64,000 bases of DNA from Flectonema sp. DT1601. Lineage: Eukaryota; Euglenozoa; Diplonemea; Diplonemida; Diplonemidae. The stretch spans positions 682,001 to 746,000 of the forward strand of contig OZ025794.1 of assembly GCA_964019425.1 (NCBI GenBank). Direction: 5' to 3'. How positions within the stretch are numbered: position 1 is the stretch's first letter; each line of letters starts with the position of its first letter. The notes below the pieces were generated by a model that saw only the letters and a program-made list of their open reading frames with translations, ran no database searches and was not told the DNA's origin. Position numbers and translations under genes: made by a program. Positions 1 through 8,461 of the stretch are shown here, piece by piece.

Positions 1-140
1 TGTTAATAAATGTTCTTCAAAACTTAACTTATGGAAGACGGTTGGAAGCTGGGAAACCAGCCACTCAATTTAAAGTTGTTCAGAACACCCAGTCATTTCC
101 TCTTCAAGCGTTTAACTTCACGAGACCAGAAGGCTGGAAG

Positions 141-1307
141 ATGAAACTCGACAGAGAGATGGTCGACTGCGTGACTGCTGGCACGCCAGCATCCTCAAAA
201 CAGCCAATTAATTCACTTCCATCTCCAGTTAGTTTCCCTATCCACGATTCATCATTATGGCATCCTTCTCGAAGAGATGAAGCAGCAGCTACAATCCAAC
301 GAGCTGTTCGCGATAAGCAAATCCCCACCCCAGCACGTTCGCAGTCTGCATCGCCGTCACCTAAGAGGCAGTCTGAAGGAGACCAGTTTCAATCTGTTAT
401 ATTAAAGAAATTAGAATCTATGGAGAGGGAAATCCAGGAGTTGAAAAAAGTTTCCCGTCAGGCTTCACCAGCTGCTGCTGATCACAAAACTAGAGAAATG
501 TCGCTGAGATCGTACGATGAAGTCAAAGCAATCCGACAGGAATTGGCATCAGAGGGATTGATAGCTCCGAGTAGCGCATGGAATGAAATGTTCTCTCCAA
601 CAAAGAGAGGACGTACTTCTAGAGAAGGAGCTATTCCTGGAAAGAAGAATGGAATTGATGGATACTTCGTACCGACATCCAGTCCGATTGCTAATTATCG
701 AGAATCTGAATATGACGACGATCTGCCTGGAGCAGCTCCTCGAACTGCAAGTCCGATGAGTGATACTCGATGTTGGAATTGCAGAAGGGATCTCACAGGT
801 GAGGATGTTCTCCCTCGTTGTTCTGGTTGTAGGGCAGCAGTTTACTGTGGAAGACAATGTCAAACTGTTCACTGGACTTATCATAAAACTGAATGTCAGC
901 AGTTGAATAGCGGAGGTGGGCTGCAGCAATCACCTCAACCTGCAGAGCGGAAGGGTTACTCACTCCAACCACAACAACAGCAAGTTTATATTGTTGACCA
1001 GCGTCACAATGGGGAAATTGCTCAACTAAGACCGACTGAGAAATCATCTCCCAGTAACATTCCTCCACCACCACCTGGACCTCCTCCTGCAGCATCTCAT
1101 ATGGCACCTGATCCTATTCGTGATGGAGTTCATAGTTATGAAACAATTAAACCAACTCCTAGACCTCAAGCTCCACCTGCTCCTTCAACAAAGGAACTCC
1201 CCAACTCCGTAGAACAATATGATCATTTATTTAATACTTACAGAGATTATTATACAGGTCTTATGAGTGGTTCTGATCCACTCCCACCACCAGATATTTA
1301 TTCATAA
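141..1307 (+). CDS. MYND zinc-finger protein with proline-rich tail
   Basis: About 388 residues from the ATG at 141. Around residues 211-251 a complete MYND-type zinc finger is visible: paired cysteines CWNC, then CSGC, CGRQC and a final H-x3-C. MYND fingers bind two zinc ions and usually mediate protein-protein contacts, often with proline-rich partners. Before it are a low-complexity Ser/Pro-rich stretch and a short Lys/Glu-rich coiled-coil-like segment. After it come glutamine and polyproline runs and a tail ending near PPPDIYS. No enzymatic domain (for example SET) is visible. The reading frame is open leftwards to the window edge. I chose 141 because a pyrimidine-rich TTTCCTCTTCAAG acceptor-like site lies just upstream, but an upstream exon cannot be excluded. 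Likely a scaffold or adaptor; function inferred from the finger only. Confidence 0.75.
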   Translation: MKLDREMVDCVTAGTPASSKQPINSLPSPVSFPIHDSSLWHPSRRDEAAATIQRAVRDKQIPTPARSQSASPSPKRQSEGDQFQSVILKKLESMEREIQELKKVSRQASPAAADHKTREMSLRSYDEVKAIRQELASEGLIAPSSAWNEMFSPTKRGRTSREGAIPGKKNGIDGYFVPTSSPIANYRESEYDDDLPGAAPRTASPMSDTRCWNCRRDLTGEDVLPRCSGCRAAVYCGRQCQTVHWTYHKTECQQLNSGGGLQQSPQPAERKGYSLQPQQQQVYIVDQRHNGEIAQLRPTEKSSPSNIPPPPPGPPPAASHMAPDPIRDGVHSYETIKPTPRPQAPPAPSTKELPNSVEQYDHLFNTYRDYYTGLMSGSDPLPPPDIYS

Positions 1308-1660
1308 ATGATTCCAGAACGATGATTATTTTGTTATTGTTTCGAACCGACCTGCTTAGAGAGGCAGGAACCTCATGTCTGTTTCATTTGGCTCGCGTGG
1401 ATCTTTTGATTTGATCTTCGCTTTACTTATCAAATACACGAATTGCTGTACTCCCCTCTTCCCAGACTCCCTTTGTCTTTGTACCCGACTTATAGGATAA
1501 TTGTTCGTAAAGTAGAGTAGTAGTGGTCTTATAGTTTTATCAAATAATTACAGCCAACCTACACAATGAAATATATTATGAAGTAAACTGATTACAGTAA
1601 TCACGTTTGCCGTTTATCAATAAATATACTATCTCTACCAGTACACTACACAGCTGGACC
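1308..1660 (+). other. Intergenic, no gene seen
   Basis: This stretch follows the MYND gene. It looks like its 3' UTR and the 5' flank of the next gene. No convincing open frame or RNA gene was seen. The acceptor-like sequence CTACACAG lies a few bases before the next ATG. Confidence 0.6.
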
Positions 1661-2079
1661 ATGAGTGCGGGTGACGCTTTGGGTCCAAATTGTTATGGAA
1701 AAGGTCATGGTTGTATTAGGATAATGGACGTCCCTGCTCCGGGTATGTTAAATCATCTTTAGGGTCGACTCATCTTTTGAAGCCAAATTATAAATAACAA
1801 ACAGATTTGGGTGGCTTTCCTTTTCCTGGAAAAGAAGAAATGTCTGTGGGCGGTGGCGGCTTACCTGGCGGGAAGATTGGAGCCCTAAGCGGACCTCGCG
1901 GACCTCCAGTTAGCGCAGGCATTGGTGGTGGTAACGATAGAGATGTATGTACTCACTCTTATAAACCCGTTCAACAATGTGTTGACTTCATAAACACTTT
2001 ATAATTAAATAAACAGAATTGCTGGTTTTCTGGTGTCCGCGATCGATCCGCAGGATTCACAGGAGTGTACAACTGCTAA
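1661..2079 (+). CDS. Small glycine-rich protein, three exons
   Basis: Read by eye from splice signals: exons 1661-1742, 1805-1944 and 2017-2079. Both introns (62 and 72 bp) start GTATGT and end AACAG. The exons join without a frame break into a 94-residue protein. It begins MSAGDALGPNCYGKGHGC, has a Gly/Pro-rich middle and ends in a cysteine after GFTGVYN. A CACAG acceptor-like site sits 7 nt before the ATG. I recognise no domain; the composition suggests a small, poorly structured protein. Unspliced, the second exon reads on into a short in-frame tail and stop, so intron retention would give a different C-terminus. The exon structure fits the style of the other introns in this window. The function is unknown. 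Confidence 0.6.
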
Positions 2080-2387
2080 CGCAAACTCATCCCTCAGTTT
2101 GTTGTGGGACCTGTGTGAGGCAATATTAGGGTGGCGACAAAAACACGCAGGAAAAGGAACAAGAAAAGAAATATAACTTTTCTAAACAACTAAAAACACA
2201 TTTACAAAGAAGAGGTAAATCCTCGGCATGTTCGTATCGAATAATCGTTATTTTTTATTTATTTACCCTTCATTCAAGACGTTACAGTTCCAATATCGAA
2301 GAGCTACAGCGGGGGTTCAGCACCTTAGAAAGTACAACAATTGAAGTTGTCCTCGACATTCCCTTTTCAGGTTGAAAACAAGACAAC
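2080..2387 (+). other. Intergenic, no gene seen
   Basis: A/T-rich spacer between the small glycine-rich gene and the membrane protein gene. It ends in a CCTTTTCAG acceptor-like site 17 nt before the next ATG. Nothing else was recognised. Confidence 0.6.
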
Positions 2388-3167
2388 ATGTGCTGCAATG
2401 CACTTAGAGCAGAATTCTCACGTGAAAAAATATTCTTCCAACCGATTGATGATGAAAAAGATCTTTCAAGGCAATGCTGTGAAGGTGCATTTATGACAGG
2501 TGGAGCACACTTGATAACGAAGGGATTACTTTGTACTGCCATGTTAGCGACTGTAGTTGTATCTGTTACTGAATCCGTTGAAAACGGTGACGGAGATTTT
2601 TATATGATTTATTTAACTAATTGGGGAGCTTTGCTCTTAACATTATCACATGTTTTGGGTTTTTTTGTTGCACTTTTCAGAAGGGCATTGGAATCCCCCT
2701 GCGTTAGTTGGTTCACGACTGCAGCTACCTTCATAAGATCACTCGCAAACCCGATTGCATTCTTAATCACAATCGCATACTGGACCCTGATATATAAAGG
2801 TCAGGCTATTAGCGCTGCTAATTTTATGACTCACGGTTTAAATAGTGTTATTGTTTTGTGTGACATATTACTGTCAACTTACACTTCACGACTCTCTCAT
2901 CTTATTTGGGGTGTCTTATTTTCGGCTATTTACGTCTCATGGTCTGGTATCCACTACGCTGCTAACATTGGTAATAAAGATGGTCATCGTTATATTTATG
3001 ATTCTTTATCTTGGGCTCAAAATAAAGTAGTTAAATCTATTGCGTATGTTTCAGTAATTATGATAATAGTTTTACCTTCGTGTTATTTAATGTGCTTTGG
3101 TTTGACTAAACTGAGAGACTACTGCGCTCGCAGACGCTCTTTCAATGACTTGGACATTAAGGAGTAG
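2388..3167 (+). CDS. Rolling-stone / FAR-17a (AIG1)-like multipass membrane protein
   Basis: 259 residues, intronless. Six or so hydrophobic segments are visible: about residues 45-60, 73-95, 103-128, 140-158, 164-186 and 215-238. The arrangement of a His-rich FMTHGLNSVIVLCDILL segment, then RLSHLIWG, then an aromatic YIYDSLSWAQ near the last helix, recalls the rolling stone / FAR-17a/AIG1 superfamily. In animals that superfamily includes fatty-acid-ester hydrolases (AIG1, ADTRP) and the membrane protein Rost. The conserved Thr and His of the AIG1 hydrolases may be the T-H pair in the MTHGLNS motif, but this is inference. The C-terminus is a short basic cytosolic-looking tail. Start chosen at the ATG 17 nt after CCTTTTCAG. 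The family assignment is moderate. Confidence 0.6.
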   Translation: MCCNALRAEFSREKIFFQPIDDEKDLSRQCCEGAFMTGGAHLITKGLLCTAMLATVVVSVTESVENGDGDFYMIYLTNWGALLLTLSHVLGFFVALFRRALESPCVSWFTTAATFIRSLANPIAFLITIAYWTLIYKGQAISAANFMTHGLNSVIVLCDILLSTYTSRLSHLIWGVLFSAIYVSWSGIHYAANIGNKDGHRYIYDSLSWAQNKVVKSIAYVSVIMIIVLPSCYLMCFGLTKLRDYCARRRSFNDLDIKE

Positions 3168-3355
3168 CTCTTTGTAAGCCATTGATCCGAAAATATGTTT
3201 TTTTTTCTCTTTCCCACCTTTTTGTTTGATTTCAATAATACGAATGTTTTGTGTTTTTTCCAAATTCCAATTCAAAAAAAAAAAAAAAAAAAAAAAAGGA
3301 GAGAGGAAGAATTGAGTAATCAGACAAAATGACTCTTATTCCTGGGATTTATAAT

Positions 3356-3389
3356 GAGCGTCAGCCTGATTAAAATCAGGCCAACGCTC
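3356..3389. repeat. Perfect two-tier intergenic hairpin
   Basis: A 34-nt self-complementary sequence. An outer 6-bp stem (GAGCGT with ACGCTC) and an inner 8-bp stem (GCCTGATT with AATCAGGC) are separated by symmetric CA/CA and closed by an AA loop. It lies between the stop at 3167 and the ATG at 3473, so it may be in a 3' UTR or processing region. Its role is unknown. Confidence 0.6.
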
Positions 3390-3472
3390 TATATCTTTTA
3401 TCTATTTTGTGAGTCTGGGAGATGTGCGACTCATCTATAATTTAATAATTTATTTCACAGTATTCTTTTGTT

Positions 3473-4912
3473 ATGAGATGCACGAGCCCAATCAATTGTA
3501 CGATAAAACGAAGGCGATGTGACGGCAATGTTAACATTGAGTGGAATGTATTCACGACAATCGTTCTGTCGTTCCTTACCGTTCCAGAAATAGCAAGACT
3601 GAGAGGAGTTCATTCAATGTGGAAAATGAAAGTAAATACAGCCATTCGAAGTGTAAAACTAGAAGGGGGTCTAAACTGTTCATTTCTTAACGCGTTAGGA
3701 ATAACTCACTTGGATTGCTCAAATGTATCAGCGACTGACATTTGTTGTAAGGGAATTCTTGAAGTCTTAGGTCGACAGAAGAAGGGAGTTAAAAGTATAA
3801 CAGCAGTCTCTCTGGATTGCGTCCCACAAGACTTTCCATTGGAATCGCTGCAACTGACGAGAGTTCCAAGGCAGAGAGTTTCCAGAGGAATCTCTTCAAC
3901 TGTTAAAAAGCTCTCTTTACAACTTCCACCTCATCAATTACTGGATGGCGAAATTCCATGTAGCAATTGGCTTTCAACATGTACCAGCTGTTTGACCAAT
4001 TTGGAGGAGTTCTCAGTTGGTTCTGAGTGTGGAACTCTCTGCTATTCTGTTATCAGAACTCTTAATGAGCATTCTGCTACCCTCAAAAATCTGTCTCTCC
4101 GATTTCCTGGTTGTACTTCTCCGAGTATTAATCAACATGAAGTCAATTATCTTCCAAATTTAACAACTTTGTGCATATCAGTTTCTATCTGTCCACCTAT
4201 GAAAAGTCTTTCTTCGTTGTTGGGGAGGTGTCCAAGATTGCGAAAGGCGACGTTACTTTTTCCAGGTCCTGGAAGACTAGAAGAACAATCCACAGGTGCG
4301 AGCAATATGCCAACCAGCAGTTCGATTGAAGAATTGATTGTTGAGCTTCCTGTCGGATCTCATCGGATTTGGGAAGGTTTCACAAGTTTAAAAAACTTGA
4401 AAATCGAAGGAGGATATGACCTGACGACAGGTGGTATTCCTGTCCCGAATAAATCATTACAGCGATTAGAAGTGACTGTGAATAATCAAAAGCAGTGGGA
4501 TACTGTCTGGGAATATGTGTCACTCGCGTGTCCTACTGCGACACATGTTGTTATTCATTTGGTTGGTGTAGTGATGCTTGATGAGAGTTGGGTGGATGCC
4601 TTATCTCCTTCATTAAAGTTGTTGGAAGTACATGTAGCGAGATTATTTCCTGAAAAGTGTTACTCGTGTTGGACTCATATCCTTCGCACTCTTGAGCTCA
4701 TTATAGAACCGTCACTTTACTTCCCACAGTGTATTCGAGGTGATGGGACAACGACGACGTATTTCAATGGCTCTGCTCGTCTCACAATCCGTCCCCCAAC
4801 TCTTCCAAAGTGTCACATCGATATCGTCTCTGCCACCGTAACTCCACCAGTTCACTTTCTGCCGGAAGGTTCTGATCTCAAGAGTAAGTTTACTGAAATA
4901 GCCACCTGCTGA
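3473..4912 (+). CDS. F-box / leucine-rich-repeat-like protein
   Basis: 479 residues, intronless. Residues about 22-62 resemble an F-box: a hydrophobic VFTTIVLSFLTVPEIARL helix pair followed by SMWKMKVN, where F-boxes have their conserved Trp. The rest has irregular 24-30-residue repeats with leucine patterns such as LTTLCISVSI, LRKATLLF and LKNLKIEGG, consistent with a degenerate LRR solenoid. F-box/LRR proteins recruit substrates to SCF ubiquitin ligases through Skp1. The start is an ATG 12 nt after ATTTATTTCACAG. A GTAAGT close to the C-terminus could be a splice donor, but joining it to the nearest AG gives an immediate stop, so the simple ORF is preferred. The F-box call is moderate; the repeat call rests on spacing only. 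Confidence 0.55.
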   Translation: MRCTSPINCTIKRRRCDGNVNIEWNVFTTIVLSFLTVPEIARLRGVHSMWKMKVNTAIRSVKLEGGLNCSFLNALGITHLDCSNVSATDICCKGILEVLGRQKKGVKSITAVSLDCVPQDFPLESLQLTRVPRQRVSRGISSTVKKLSLQLPPHQLLDGEIPCSNWLSTCTSCLTNLEEFSVGSECGTLCYSVIRTLNEHSATLKNLSLRFPGCTSPSINQHEVNYLPNLTTLCISVSICPPMKSLSSLLGRCPRLRKATLLFPGPGRLEEQSTGASNMPTSSSIEELIVELPVGSHRIWEGFTSLKNLKIEGGYDLTTGGIPVPNKSLQRLEVTVNNQKQWDTVWEYVSLACPTATHVVIHLVGVVMLDESWVDALSPSLKLLEVHVARLFPEKCYSCWTHILRTLELIIEPSLYFPQCIRGDGTTTTYFNGSARLTIRPPTLPKCHIDIVSATVTPPVHFLPEGSDLKSKFTEIATC

Positions 4913-6382
4913 GGTCTCCTTCACAGTGCAGATGTGATACCACATCTGTGCCATACAGTTAGAGTCTTGTGTTAGATTTAATAATTCAGATCTGTTCGTG
5001 TGATCATTCAACACACTTGTTATTGTTTGTTGAAACACGAGAGACCTGAATGGTTCAGCAGTTAGCGAGAAAAGTCATCCAGGAGGTGGAGATGATGATG
5101 TCGCTAACGGAAACTGTTTTTAATTGTGTAAAGCCGTTCTGTTCTTTTTTTCTTTTTCCTCCTTTCTTTTTTTTTGTTCTAAAATATTGTCCCCTGCTCC
5201 CGGAATGCATTTGTTTTTTATTTTTGTTTTGCATAACACAGCAATTTCCAAAAAAAGAAATTGCTTATTGAGACAAGACATCACCTGGTGTCTCTCTGTG
5301 TGCTATTCGTCTATTAGGGTGCTGTGTTTGCAAATTTTCATTGTGGTTCCCCTTTCACACTTGTGTTGTGTTATATTGTTTTTGTGTTGTGCTGTGTTGT
5401 ACTGTTATCAATTAAAAGACCTCATATCGATTTTAATTACAATAAAATTCAGACGAGGTCTTGCTCTCCAGTTCAGCAGTGTGTTGAAATATTTCCTCGC
5501 AGCAAGATGCCTTATGGAGTGAGACCTCATTGGTTGGTCACAGTTGGTTACAATGATCGTTCTGTTTGTTGAGTTTTTCGTTTTGTTATTTTATTTCTGT
5601 TTCTCTTATCTAAAAGTGACTTGAAATCTATTTATTACTTACTTCTTAAATAGTTCTCTCTGTGTGAAAGTTCGTAAAAAGGAGACAAGTGCGACATCAG
5701 TTGCAGATCTGACTCTGACATTAGATTCGTTTTTTCTTAAAACCATAAAAAATAGCAAACTTGATTTCTATTAAACTGTTTGCCATTCTACCTCCTGCTG
5801 TATAAAACTAAACCATTTTTATGTCGCAATTTTTACTCACCCCAAAAGGGATGATTTTAGATTGTGTTTCTTGCTCAATATAAATTTTATATTTGTCGAA
5901 GTTTTCTTTTTGTGATGTTTCCTTGCTGCCTCAACAGCAGCAAAGAGTTAAAGCAGCCTTAGGCGCTTGCATTTCTGAACTCGTTCAAAAAACAAAATGG
6001 TTTCAAAGCTAAATAGTTCTCACTGCATTCAATTTCTGACGGGTGAACTTTATTTCTCTTTTCTATTTCTCTTCGTTGGTTGTTCGAAGGAACGGATTTG
6101 TTATCGATTTCATTCTCAACTTGAATTCAACAACAGACATGAAGAGTTTTCTTAAAAAGGAAGGAAGGAAAAAATGGCATTTATAAGAAAGAAATCCTTA
6201 GCTAGAATGATCTGTACAGCAAAAGGAACCCTCGTAAACCTGCGAAAAGATTTGGAAGGGGCCGTGCAGTTTTTTGACAGCAAAATCTACTTTGTGTTTA
6301 GCATTATTATTTTGACTTCACCCCCACAACCACACAGGTGATCACATTAAAAATTCCATTTCTTCAACAAGCCGAAGGTGGG
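4913..6382 (+). other. Long T-rich gap; possible small spliced gene within
   Basis: No confident gene. A possible one: ATG at 5050 opens a 22-codon frame. After a TTCAG acceptor near 5453 the same phase continues through a balanced-composition stretch, including KMPYGVRPHWLVTVGYNDRS, up to a GTTTGT donor near 5569. The implied first intron (about 340 bp) is much longer than any other here, so I do not call it as a CDS. The 5130-5260 part is T-rich low complexity. From 5580 to 6380 only A/T-rich sequence is seen. It ends in a pyrimidine-rich CCACACAG acceptor before syntaxin. Confidence 0.25.
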
Positions 6383-7312
6383 ATGGTAGCATCAAAAGAC
6401 CGCACAAATGAATTGCATCAGATATTTGAGGATTTGAAGGCAACGGATACTTCGGGAGGAGCTATTTCAGCAACTCCTACAAAACAAGTATCTCAGTTTC
6501 ACACAGCAGCTCAAGAAGTATCCAAGCAGTTGTTGGGAACTAGTTACTTGTTGGACAACTTAACCAAACTAATCAGTCAGCGCAATGTCTTCGATGACCA
6601 CTCTCACGATGTAAATCAGGCGACAATAGTGATTAAAGAGAAAATTCAGAATTTAAAAACTCAAATGGGTCTGTTACAACAAATCAAAGACCAGGGACAC
6701 GGTAGTTGGTCTTCTGCGACACAAGCCTCGGAACACAACAACAGAATAGTTAAAAACTTACGAAGCCACTTGGTGACAACAACAAATAACTTTAAAGAAA
6801 TTCTCACAAGTCGCTCTAAGAAGTTGAGTCAGGTGACAAACAGACGTTCGGCCTTTACTCATGAGGGTACTGCTGCCTTCGGGTCATCACTATTCCGCAA
6901 TGCAGAAGAAGAAGGTGACCCAATGATGGGACAGCAAATGGTTCAGCGAGGAGGTGATGTTTCGTACTACAGAAGGAGACAAGAAGGTGTTAAAATGATC
7001 GAAAAAACCGTTGCGGAACTTGGAGACATGTTCGCAGAATTCAACCGTATCGTTGCTGAGCAGGAGGAGATGGTATTTTATTTTTATTATTATTATTTGT
7101 GCTTTTCTTTCAATGTAATCTGTAATACAAATCACAAACAGGTATTACGAATCGATACCAATACCGAAGATGCCTTAAACAGTGTCGTGGCTGCCCAAGG
7201 ACAGCTGATGACTCACTTAATGAACATTAGTGGCAATAGAGGATTAATGATGAAAATATTTGGTGTTTTATTCGCCTTTGTATTGTTTTTTGGATTATTT
7301 GTTGTGAATTAA
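6383..7312 (+). CDS. STX5: Syntaxin-5 / Sed5-type Qa-SNARE
   Basis: Exons 6383-7072 and 7142-7312 give 286 residues. The N-terminal KDRTNEL matches the syntaxin-5 DRT motif. Then come a three-helix Habc-like region, a SNARE motif in which KMIEKTVAELGDMFAEFN runs into EEMVLRID, and a C-terminal anchor (FGVLFAFVLFFGLFVVN). Sed5/syntaxin-5 acts on the cis-Golgi in ER-Golgi and intra-Golgi fusion. The 69-bp intron starts GTATTT, ends AAACAG and cuts the SNARE motif. It is a multiple of three and contains no stop, so the unspliced frame stays open, but homology to the family shows that the insert must be removed. The zero-layer glutamine lies in the EFNRIVAEQEEM stretch or next to it. Start at the first ATG after the CCCACAACCACACAG acceptor. 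Confidence 0.9.
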   Translation: MVASKDRTNELHQIFEDLKATDTSGGAISATPTKQVSQFHTAAQEVSKQLLGTSYLLDNLTKLISQRNVFDDHSHDVNQATIVIKEKIQNLKTQMGLLQQIKDQGHGSWSSATQASEHNNRIVKNLRSHLVTTTNNFKEILTSRSKKLSQVTNRRSAFTHEGTAAFGSSLFRNAEEEGDPMMGQQMVQRGGDVSYYRRRQEGVKMIEKTVAELGDMFAEFNRIVAEQEEMVFYFYYYYLCFSFNVICNTNHKQVLRIDTNTEDALNSVVAAQGQLMTHLMNISGNRGLMMKIFGVLFAFVLFFGLFVVN

Positions 7313-7716
7313 TAAAATTTGACAAGAACGGGGAAAAAAAAAAAAAAAAAAAGAAAGGAAAACTCATTTCAGTTCTGTTCACCACAATACACTCAGTAGG
7401 AACGACACCGGCTTTGTAGTTCCTTAACAGCCGCGACAGGTAATTCAAAAGGTTTAGTAACTCGTTAATTACTTCGTTTCTTACGCGAAAGCATCGAGAA
7501 TTATCCTTCTTCCTGACTACCGCTAGTTGCACCAATTGCCGTACTCCGTTCTGCCTTCGTATCCGTTTCTATCCAACAAATTGAGAACACTAAGTGTATC
7601 GCAGTGTTACCGACAGGGAGTTAAGTTTCTCCTTTTTTTTACAAAAAGAAATTTAAGACAAAATTACTTTCTTCTACAGGTTTCTTACTCACCATTCTTC
7701 CATATTTTATTTTTGA
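7313..7716. other. Intergenic, no gene seen
   Basis: 3' flank of syntaxin-5. It has a poly(A) tract of about 18 nt at 7333-7351 and A/T-rich sequence after it. No gene, RNA or repeat was recognised. Confidence 0.5.
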
Positions 7717-8422
7717 ATTGTAACATAGATGGAACGCTTTTAAAAAAAATATTATTTCGGAGGGCGCTTTTGTTTACCTTTTTTATTACTATAAGACAGC
7801 TAAATTGACAGGGACTTACACTGTTGCACACGTATTTTGACGCAGAAGCCAAAAATTTTTTTTTTTTGAAATGCTTGGCAGTCTTTCGAAAAAGAAAAAA
7901 AAGGGTGTCACGGGGTTCGAACCCGAGACCTCCAGGTCATGGTTCGGCGGTCAACAATGGCAAAAACGATGGGCCACTACTTGAGAGCTTCCGGAGCCTG
8001 CTGCAATCCCTGAAGCTGAAACTCATTTCAGTGGACGATGCATCCCAGATCTACAAGGAGCTGATTAGCCCGCAGAATACACCGAGTTGAATATAGAGGG
8101 ATTCGAGGAGGGAGAGTGCGTTCTTGCTAACCTGTTAATAGGCTGGTCTTCACAGAGAAAAAAAAGAAGTTTACTGGTGGCAAGTAAACTGATATCCCAG
8201 AGACGCATTTGATCGGGCGAACCGGAGAAAAGTCAAATAAGATGCGATTCGACCCTCGCTGAGGGCAGGGGTGTATCAAAATGAGCTCGGCATTATATTA
8301 AATTTAATTAAAAAAGCGCCCTACGCGGCCTCCAGCGCCCTATTTTGGCCCTACAAATTTTTGTGGCTGATTTTCACCAGGCGCCCTCCAAATTTGGAGG
8401 GCACTTCCATCTATGTTGTAAT
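7717..8422. mobile_element. Decayed DNA element bounded by inverted repeats
   Basis: The ends are inverted copies of an 18-nt sequence with two mismatches: ATTGTAACATAGATGGAA at 7717-7734, and the complement of ATTACAACATAGATGGAA at 8405-8422. A second, subterminal inverted match (GGAGGGCGC) lies inside both ends at about 7756 and 8381-8400. The interior contains several GCGCCCT motifs and a tRNA-like tail. It also has a short open stretch ending about 8090 whose last 40 codons have balanced composition (for example ISVDDASQIYKELISP). No transposase was recognised and no clear target-site duplication was found. About 706 bp. It looks like a non-autonomous or deleted DNA transposon. It ends 40 bp before the LRAT gene start, so it may supply that gene's 5' flank. 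Confidence 0.5.
7898..7950 (-). other. tRNA-like 3' half (T-arm), probably a relic
   Basis: Read on the minus strand, this ends with a tRNA-style T-arm (GGGTTCGAACCCCG), an acceptor-like TGACACC and then a T run like a Pol III stop. No D-arm and no matching GGTGTCA 5' acceptor strand were found, so it is not a complete tRNA. It sits inside the element at 7717-8422 and could be a SINE-like or tRNA-derived fragment. Confidence 0.3.
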
Positions 8423-8461
8423 ATCGAATATCTTTTTTATGTGACTCAGGTTGTAACACAA

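Noticed and set aside
5124-5522. Open frame of 132 codons
   Set aside because: Phe/Leu/Cys-rich translation of T-rich DNA with no domain; at most it overlaps an exon of a weak spliced candidate.
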